Assembly: GCA_949825025.1 (NCBI GenBank)
Contig: OX463788.1
Coordinates: 33,467,078 to 33,531,077, forward strand
Source: Siphlonurus alternatus
Taxonomy: Eukaryota > Arthropoda > Insecta > Ephemeroptera > Siphlonuridae
Direction: 5' to 3'
Length of the DNA: 64,000 nt
In this document: piece after piece, positions 1 to 9,680 of the stretch
Numbering within the stretch: the first letter of the stretch is position 1
Layout of the letters: every line of letters starts with the position of its first letter
Made by a program: the position numbers and the translations under genes
The notes under the pieces: generated by a model
What the model saw: only the letters and a program-made list of their open reading frames with translations
Database searches by the model: none
Told to the model about the DNA's origin: nothing

Positions 1-91
1 GCAATATCAGCTGACATGAAGCCTCCATGGTGACAAAATTGGTTACTGTATCTTTGCCATTTTAAGTGTATTAGTACAGATTGGTTGTGTG

Positions 92-422
92 CAAAGACCA
101 TTAGAGACCTCCGAGTCATATGGCCAAAAAATTGATCAGCATCAGCAGAGCTTCGCGGGATCTGAGCATGGCAACACTATTGTGCTATTGACGCTATTGT
201 AGCGCATCAGCACGGCCTGAGCCACGAGCCAGCTCCACATGATATGGCCTGGCTTTTGCTTGCTTGCTAGCTGTTGCGAGCCACAATGTGAGCCGGGCCG
301 TACCATATGGAGCTGGCTGGCTGAATGGCCCGGGCGGTGTCTATGAGCTACACTAGAGGTGCCACATGCAAATCCCACAAAGCTCTGCTGATGCTGGTCA
401 CTGAGGTCTCTAATGGTCTTTG
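92..422. mobile_element. Foldback MITE with CAAAGACCATTAGAGACCT ends
   Basis: A 331-base element. Its first 19 bases return inverted at 404-422, with further inverted matches inside (GATCAGCATCAGCAGAGCTT and counterpart; AGCTCCACATGATATGG and counterpart). The whole element can fold back. No target duplication is evident. Confidence 0.75.
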
Positions 423-479
423 AAAGGATGAGGGGGGGGAGGGAGTTCATAAAGTTAAAGTCAGTGCTTCCCCCTCTCC

Positions 480-831
480 CCCAACGACTATATACTGGAG
501 GACGGCCTAGAACAACTTATTGAAGAACCTCGATACTCGACATTTCTCGCCAACCTTCAGGGAAGTCCGCTAAATGAGCCACGTGCTCGGGCGGTTTCTT
601 TGAAGACGTCAAAGATTTGACAGCTTGACAGATTTGACAGATGGCTAATAAAGCGGCATCTTTGACCGCGGTATCTTTGTAGCTGACTCTAGGCCAATCA
701 AATGCGCTAGAAAAGTCAACGTCGTGACGTCACTGGGTTAAGGAAATGTCAGCCGGTTGGCGGCAAAAAAGTTGGGCCGTCCTTTTAGTAAATAGTTCTT
801 GTCTCCCCCCTCCTTTCTCAAATGGTCTTTG
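480..831 (+). promoter_or_regulatory. Probable COPB2 promoter region
   Basis: GC-richer block upstream of exon 2. It holds an E-box CACGTG (580-585), a CCAAT box (694-698) and a perfect CRE/ATF octamer TGACGTCA (725-732). CRE- and ATF-type sites are known in secretory-pathway promoters, so this would suit a COPI gene. The transcription start is not determined. An ATG directly followed by GT at 822-826 could be exon 1, but its donor (GTCTTT) is poor and the bases match a transposon end (821-831). Confidence 0.4.
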
Positions 832-992
832 GCTACAACAAATTCACCGGTAATTGGCCCTGGTTTTCATTTTAATGAAGTCTACTCAATTGGTTCAAAA
901 TTGCAGACCCACTTTGTCTGTTTGCAATAAAAGTACATAAATATATATAATTAATTCCAAAGTTATCCAGTAATTTATATTTCCTTTTTTAG

Positions 993-1151
993 CCTCTCCG
1001 TTTGGATATCAAGCGGAAGCTTACTGCACGCTCTGACCGTGTGAAATGTGTAGACTTGCATCCTACTGAGCCATGGATGTTGGCTTCATTGTACAATGGA
1101 AACGTTCATGTATGGAACCATGAGAGTCAACAGCTTGTTAAATCTCTTGAA
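993..1151 (+). CDS. COPB2: COPB2 coding exon 2
   Basis: Encodes residues 2-54, starting [18 protein letters not shown], the first blade of the N-terminal WD40 propeller. The acceptor is a T-rich tract plus AG at 991-992 and the donor is GTAAGT. It starts exactly at codon 2, so the ATG lies at the end of an earlier exon. Confidence 0.95.
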
Positions 1152-4100
1152 GTAAGTACTAAATGATCATGGTTTTAAAAATATTGTCAGTGGAAAAGTG
1201 GTCAAAATTGTCCCTGTATGAATTAATTACATATTATTATGTAATTATAATATAGTCTGAGCCAAACATCGCCTATAATAAAGAAATTATTCTATTCTAT
1301 ATACAGTATATTCTTTTGGTAATGCCTGTTCAGTATCCTTTTAAAATGCAATTGTGTAATTCTCTTATTTCATTTCATTTTATTTTATTATCTCTTTCAT
1401 GGGCACAAATACAATAATATACATATAACAATACATAATATATTATAGTAAAAAATTAAAGAAAAACAACAGCCATAGTATGGAGAACTTTCCATTTTAT
1501 GCATTTTACTGTATAATAACAAAACATGCTTTGTGTTAGAGGTTTACAAAAGTTACTGTTGCTGTTACTTCTAATTCGCAATGTATAGTGACATTAATTT
1601 TATTACTTTTTTCAGGTTTGTGACTTACCTGTCCGTGCAGCCAAGTTTGTTCCTCGTAAAAATTGGATTGTAACTGGTTCTGATGATATGCAAGTGCGAG
1701 TGTTCAATTACAATACTCTAGAAAGGGTGCATGCATTTGAGGCCCACTCTGACTATGTACGATGCATAGCTGTACACCCATCACAACCATACATTCTTAC
1801 AAGCAGTGGTAAGTATGATAATGTGACGTTACTATGTGTATATCCAGATAAAAAGATTACGCCACTCGCCCATCGAGGCTGAACTTTAAAAGCAACATGG
1901 CTCCCCTTCAGCTTCCTGTAATGTGGTTTTGTTATAGAAGTTGGTGTACTCTTTTACTCTGGTGCATATCTCAATTTGAAGAGCCTGCCCTTACTGTTAA
2001 TTTGACTCATTTTCTAGCAGCATGATTAACACGAATCATTAAACAAACTTAAACCAACTCATGGTCCTTAAAGAAAAGAGGGATTTATTTGCAACACCCT
2101 TGAGCTAAAAAATTGTTGTAATATTACCCTTATAGATTAAAATTATTATTATTATTTTAGTCTTTTGACATACAAGCTGTGTAGAATAATATAATACATT
2201 GTCTCATTAATAAATTGGTATTTTTTCCGGCAGTCTGACTCCTTAAAATTGCCAGTTCCAAATTTAAGCATTTAATTAGGCATGCAAATACAGAAGTCAT
2301 ACCAGTTGCAGATCAGGGTTTTGCTCCGAGAAAGGAAGAGGGGGGGGGACTAATGAAGTTATAATCATGGTTGCAATTTAGGTGGGTGGGGGTGCTTGTG
2401 GTATAAGGAATGCATGTTTGAGACTTACAGTTAGTGAGGTAAAACAGAAACTATCTGAATTAATAAGGTTACTGTAATAAGAGTTCTAAAAATTTATTGT
2501 TTTTTATTTTTGCAGATGACATGTTAATCAAGCTCTGGAACTGGGAGAGGCAGTGGAGTTGCCAACAAGTTTTTGAAGGTCACACTCATTATGTAATGCA
2601 AATTGTCATTAATCCTAAAGACAACAACACATTTGCAAGTGCATCACTTGATCGAACTGTAAAAGTTTGGCAACTTGGCTCCTCAGCACCTAACTTTACA
2701 CTTGAAGGTCATGAGAAAGGTGTTAACTGTGTTGATTACTACCATGGTGGTGAGAAGCCATATCTCATCTCGGGCGCTGATGACCGCCTTGTGAAAATAT
2801 GGGACTATCAGAACAAAACTTGTGTGCAAACACTAGAGGGCCATGCACAAAACATATCATCTGGTAAGTTAATTACCCACCAGAAGTACATACATGTACT
2901 GTTGTAGAGTTATATTGAGATAGAATTTCAAAATTATGTTGAGTCAGGTGAGTGTATCATAAGAATGAACATTTTGATTGTGCTCTGTCAAAACCAATGA
3001 ACTCGTTGTATCACTGCTAAGAAATTATATACTCATGTAAATATCTCATTTTATAAAAGCAAAATACCATAAAAAATTACTATCTCAGTTTCATGTTACA
3101 TAAATTGAGTTGGTTGTTTTTGAGCAGCCATGATAAAACGAATTAGTTGATTTTAACAGAACATCACCGATTAATGTATTCATTCGTATAGAATATAGAT
3201 TATAACATAATTTAAGCATATGTTAAATGTTGTTGATATAATTATCTTTATTATATTTAATTTTATAATGATGTTAACTTTGATAAGTCAAAAATTAATT
3301 TAAAACAATGTTCAGTCTTTAGTATTAATAGGGTAAAATATTTTCCTTGTTTTTTTAGAGAAATATGCAATGCCATGTGATAAGGTCTGTTTGCAAAAAC
3401 ACAATCGGATGATAATTGATTATTTGATTTTCCTCATGACTGTACAGATGCTTCATCTGAATCGATTAAGCATTTATGAATGAACGTATTAAGAGTAAAA
3501 AATAAAATAAAAAAAAAATTTAAAAAAAAAAACACTAAAAAATATATTTTCTTTCTAGTGTGCTTCCATCCTGAACTGCCCATAGTTCTGACAGGCTCTG
3601 AGGATGGAACAGTTCGCATCTGGCACTCTGGAACTTACCGCCTTGAAACTCCTCTTAATTATGGTCTGGAGAGAGTCTGGACCATTGCCTGCTTGCGAGG
3701 CTCCAATAATGTTGCTCTAGGATATGATGAAGGCAGCATCATGATTAAGGTAATGAAAAACTATCATGTTCAAGCTAAAAAAAAAACTGACTTATCACTG
3801 AATCAACACTTCAAGGCAATCTATATATTAATATTTAATAAAACTGTAATAATACTGTAATTATAATTATACTTCTTATAATTTAACAAAGTAGTTCCAT
3901 AGCTTAAAAAATATATATTCATTCGTAAATATTTTTGTCCTCCTAAAAAGAGTCCAAATAAAATTATTGCTGCTGACAATATTTTTGTGAATATTTATAA
4001 GATTTTGTTTTCTCATGGTAATTTTTCTGTGTGCAGGTGGGCAGAGAAGAACCTGCCATGTCAATGGATGCCAGTGGCAAGATCATCTGGGCACGACACT

Positions 4101-7100
4101 CTGAAATTCAACAGGCTAACTTGAAGGCAGTAGCCGACTCTGAATCTACTGCTGATGGCGAGAGATTGCCTCTTGCAGTCAAAGACATGGGCTCTTGTGA
4201 GATATATCCTCAAACCATAGCTCACAACCCAAATGGAAGGTTAGAGCCATACAACCAAATCTTAATTTAAAATATTTTGGTGTGTTTTCCAGGCATTTTG
4301 TTTGTTCTTTTATTTAGTGTACTTGCTTCAAGTAATGGTAATTGCAATAAAACATGGTAATTGCAATAAAACTTACCTCTGTTAATTTGAAAAGAGAAAA
4401 TAATGGCATAAAGTCTTGGTAGCATATTTAAAATGCTGAAGTTAACCCTTTTTTTTTTTTTTTAATTGGAAATTGGAAATTAGCTGCGTTTTTCTATTCC
4501 TCGGCCTGATAACAGACACTTGCCTTCCCTCCACTTGTGCCTTTATGTGCATGCACTGCACAGTCTTCCCCCTAAGATCCCCAACATATCATGTCTCTAT
4601 GCTCCAACATTGGCCTGAGTGGTGGAGAAAGTAAAACTGGCATTGGAATAGAAAAACACAGCCAACGTGAGAAATCAGCTCGACATTGTTAATTTAGAAA
4701 CTTTTTTTCATATTGACTTTGGCGAATTAGATGCTACCAAGACAATCACTATGTTCACATGACAGTGTTTAATACATATCCCTTGACGATGCCTCATAAG
4801 AATAATATTATAATATCCGTCGTTAATGAATCTGTATTAAACGCAATCATGTGTACATACTGTATATAGTGAATGACTACGTACAGTATAAGATGTACTG
4901 TTAGTGACTTCATAAAATTATAAAAGAAATACTAATACTATAACACCATTAATAAACACTTTTCTAAGGCTCTTTTGCTATCATTCTCCCTCCTCTTTCA
5001 TTCCATGACCCAAATTTTTTATACACAAATAACACTTAGTTTATTAACTACAAACAATTGCTGTCTGTAATACAAGTACCTTGTTATTTCAGGTTTGTGG
5101 TGGTATGTGGAGATGGAGAGTATATCATCTACACTGCAATGGCACTACGAAACAAAGCATTTGGCTCAGCACAAGAGTTTGTGTGGGCACATGACTCCTC
5201 AGAATATGCCATCCGGGAGGGTAGTTCTCAGGTCAAAGTGTTTAAGAACTTTAAAGAGAAGAAAACATTTAAACCTGAATTTGGAGCTGAAGGTAAAGTT
5301 ATTTGAATTTTAGGTGCAATTTTTATCAAAGAGACTGAGACACGTTGCTTAAGTGAGTGTTATGTGTGTCCACCAGTTGTTCTCTCGTTGTCTTAATTTT
5401 CCTTTATTTTTTATATTGACGCAATCCATGTTGTACTTGTATAACCAGTGGTTGAATAAAAATGAAATGAAATGCTCAATGTAGCATGAAATGACAACAT
5501 AGTGTATAAGACAGGAATTAGAGAGAGGGGAATACTTATGAGTATTTTACCTCTGCTCCAACTAGTAGCTGCCCACTTCAGCGTTACCATTTCATGCTAG
5601 ATCAAGCTTGGAAACCGAACGCTAGGTGGATCCTGAAACACTCACTCAGGCAAAGTGTCCCAGTCTATTTCATCATGACTGTATATTGATTTTGTGTAGA
5701 TTTGCATATTGTTGTCATTGTAAGCAAAGGTAACCCTGATTTACCTTTTGTTATGCCTCCATCAACATCCTCAATTTTCTTACTTAGTGCACCTTAAATA
5801 TACTGCATGTGACTAACTGGTCTGACTATTCCCACAGGTATATTTGGTGGCTTCATGCTGGGAGTTCGCTCAGTGTCGGGGCTGGCACTGTATGACTGGG
5901 AGACTTTAAACCTGGTTCGCCGCATTGAGATCCAGCCACGGCACGCTTTCTGGTCCGAGAGTGGTGAGCTGCTGTGCCTAGCAACTGATGAGAGCTACTT
6001 TATCCTGCGCTACAATGCTGAGGTTGTGGCACGAGCTCTTGAAACCAAAGAAGGTGTTACAGATGACGGCATAGAGGACGCATTTGAGGTAAGGGTGCAA
6101 TTTATACTAATTTCCTTCATTTTTATATTTAAATGAACAATATATCTTGGCATTGTGTTATGTACTTTATTTAGTTTTTATCAAATGTTTAGAAATTTTA
6201 TACAACTATTAGGTACTTCACTATTTTTATATGAGTATTTTGCTGTGTTTTTGTTAAGGTGCTGGGCGAAGTGAATGAAACAGTGAAGACTGGCCTTTGG
6301 GTAGGAGATTGCTTCATTTACACAAACAGTGTGAATCGTATCAACTACTACGTTGGTGGAGAAATAGTCACAATTTCTCACTTAGACAGGTAATATAACT
6401 CTTTAACATTGTAATTTTCTTTTACATTGTTCCGATTCTATTTTTATTGGTAATTTTTTTAATAATTTTTTTTTTTTTTTTTTTTTTATATAGGACAATG
6501 TATTTACTTGGATACATACCGAAAGACAATCGTCTTTACTTGGGTGACAAAGAACTGAATGTTGTCTCCTACTCACTGCTGCTTTCTGTACTTGAGTACC
6601 AAACTGCTGTCATGAGGCGAGATTTTGAAACAGCAGACAAAGTCCTGCCAACTGTACCCAAGGAACAAAGGACAAGAGTAGCTCACTTCTTGGAAAAGCA
6701 GGTACATACTAGCTATACAATCAAGTGCTGCTAAAAATTACTGCTATCCAGTTGCTGTGTCAATAGTTAAAAGCTTAAACCATCTCCCTTCCCAACAAAT
6801 ATTTTTCTATCATATGTGTTCCTACTCTTTCTTTTTATTTTCTTTTCTTTTCTTTTTTTTTTCTTTTTTTTTTTTTTTTTTGTCCTTTCTCAAATAAATT
6901 GTATTGCTTAGTTTCATTTCTTTACTAATTTATTGATATTCAAAAGAAGCACTAGTTCATTAATAATAAAAGAAATTAAGCTAACAAGGTGCCCAAGAAA
7001 ACTAATTCTTGTTTACAAAGTATCTCGTTTATTAACTTAATAAGCATATTCCACCAGCAGCTGGATTGTATTTATAGAAAAGCAAGTATTTATTAAAAAA

Positions 7101-8042
7101 AAAAGCATTTGAAAAGTTTCATTTCATTTTATAATTTGCACATTGTATGTCATAAACATTTACAGTTTTACTGAACTTTCATACTTGGCAATGTTTCCAA
7201 GATATTTTTAAAGGAAGATGCTGACTAAATATAGTTGGGTAGAAAAGACTAACCTCAGCCCAAAGTTCTTACTAATTAAGGTTGTGCAATCTGTACATGC
7301 TCCTCATAGTTAAGCTTTTTTTACTCTTAGTTGAACGGCTGCTGGCATATGATACCTTATGATGATAATTATAAAAATAAGAATTTATTTTTTATTTATT
7401 ATTATTACTATTATTATTATTATTTTTTTTCTCATGGTCAAACAAAAATTTGTTGTTTGCAGGGCTTCAAAAAGCAAGCATTGTCGGTGTCAACAGATCC
7501 TGAGCACAAGTTTGAACTGGCTTTGCAGCTAGGGGAGCTAGAAGAAGCTCTGGGACTAGCACGTGATGCAGGCTCACAGCACAAGTGGCGCCAATTGGCA
7601 GACCTGGCACTTACCAGGGGTCAGCTCGACTTGGCACAGGAATGCTTAGAGCATGCTCAGGATTTTGGCGGACTTCTACTGTTGGCCACCTCAGCAGGTT
7701 ATATAATATTATAATATAAAATATTTTTGTAGCCATTATTCACAACAATCTCTCAATCTGTAACCACAATTTATTATTTATTTTCTTCGTTGCTTTTAAG
7801 TAACAGTAATATATCTGTAAATGAAAATTAACCTCTTGTTTGGCAGTTTATGACTAGATTTTACTTTCACCAATTAGGAGTGAGAGAATCTGGTAATTCT
7901 GTTTTTGCTTCAAAGCAAAATCGAATTCACTAGACATGTTTTTTGCTTGATTACTTCATGTTGCTAATCAATAACAAATTTTTATAAGAAACTCTGTAGA
8001 GAGGTATCAGTGCACTGACAAGTAAAAATTGATCAGCTCCTA

Positions 8043-8101
<59 letters not shown>

Positions 8102-9623
8102 CATTTTTGCAGAGATACCGGGAGACTTGTTTGCTTTTTTTTATTGCCAAGCCTTTAAAGGTGAACTGAAGGGATTGCTTTTTTTCCCCTTTAGGGAACC
8201 TTATATTACCCATCCCATCCATCTGCACTAATTTTTTCATGGCAGATACTTATTGTGCTGCTGTAGGACAATTAGTGAAAAAGTGAAGTTGTGACGTATC
8301 AGCGACGGTTGGTTGACTTCAAACTCGCCGCGGCGAAGGAACACACGAGCGATCGCGAGCGACCGTGGAAACTGCCGAGGGAGCGGCGATCGGCTATCTG
8401 TCATGAAAAAATTAGTGCAGATGGATGGGATGGGTAATATAAGGTTCCCTAAAGGGAAAAAAAAAGCAATCCCTTCAATTGACCTTTAAATATACATGTG
8501 TAGTAGGTATACGGACAACCATGTTTTGGCTTATTTTGTAGCTTATTGTGTATGTATTGTACCCGAGAAATTTTTGCAGAAACTTTTAACTTTTTTTTTT
8601 CCCTCCCCAGGTAATTCAGAGATGGTTGATAAGCTAGAGAATATGGCAGGAAGTGCTGAGAAGAATAATATCACATTCTTGTGCAATTTTATGATGGGTC
8701 GCACAGAGAAATGTCTTAACATTCTCATAGACACAGGCCGTTTGCCAGAAGCTGCATTCTTTGCCAGGTAATATAAAATATAATTTTAATCACATAAAGT
8801 CTTAAAATCTTACTAACAGCAACAATAAAATTATAACATGACAAAATGTAAGTTGTCAATTGAAAAATGTTCATTTTTTCCATACAGAAAGTTCTATTTT
8901 TTTTTTGTTTTGTTTTAAAAGGTTGCTATACAAATAATCGTAATGTTTGCCCTCAGGACTTACTTACCAAGTCATGTATCTCGGGTCGTCCAGCTGTGGA
9001 AGGAGGCACTGAGTAAGGTCAGTGAGAAGGCTGGGCAAGCTCTAGCAGATCCTGCAGAGTATGAAAACCTTTTCCCCAACATGGCAGAAGCACTGCGTAC
9101 AGAACACTTCTTGAAGCAGGAGCAAAGCAAGCGTCTCCCAGCCTCCAAATATCCACTGCTCAAGGTAAGTAACATCAGCTATAATGTGCACTTACCAAAT
9201 TTTTACATTTAATTGGATGAGTTCGTGCTGCCACCAAATTCAAAATAAATAAAATTAAAAATAAAAAAAAATAAATAAATAAAAACTCGTTTCTATGCAC
9301 AAGTAATATAATTAAAGTAATTAAGTCACCCTACACCTAAATCTTGATATGTTTTGCATTGTGAATTGAATCTGAACTGTTTCCCATGTCATTTTAGTAA
9401 AGTACTTTATTACAATATTCAGGTTCTCCAAGAAAAAATAAGATCTTTTCTACATTGTATCCAACGAGTACTATTTTTTTTTTTTTTTTTCTTTTCTCTC
9501 TTAAAATGCACTAAGGTTCAGCTCTCAAGTTTTTTTTTTTTTTAACACCCCCTCTTGTCTACACTACTAAATGCCAAGATAATCAATATTCAGAGGCTGT
9601 TTTTACAGCGTTATTTTACAAAG

Positions 9624-9680
<57 letters not shown>

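Noticed and set aside
1688..1882. Short + strand frames over COPB2 exons as separate small proteins
   Set aside because: They are single exons plus intron read-through; spliced together they form one beta'-COP protein.
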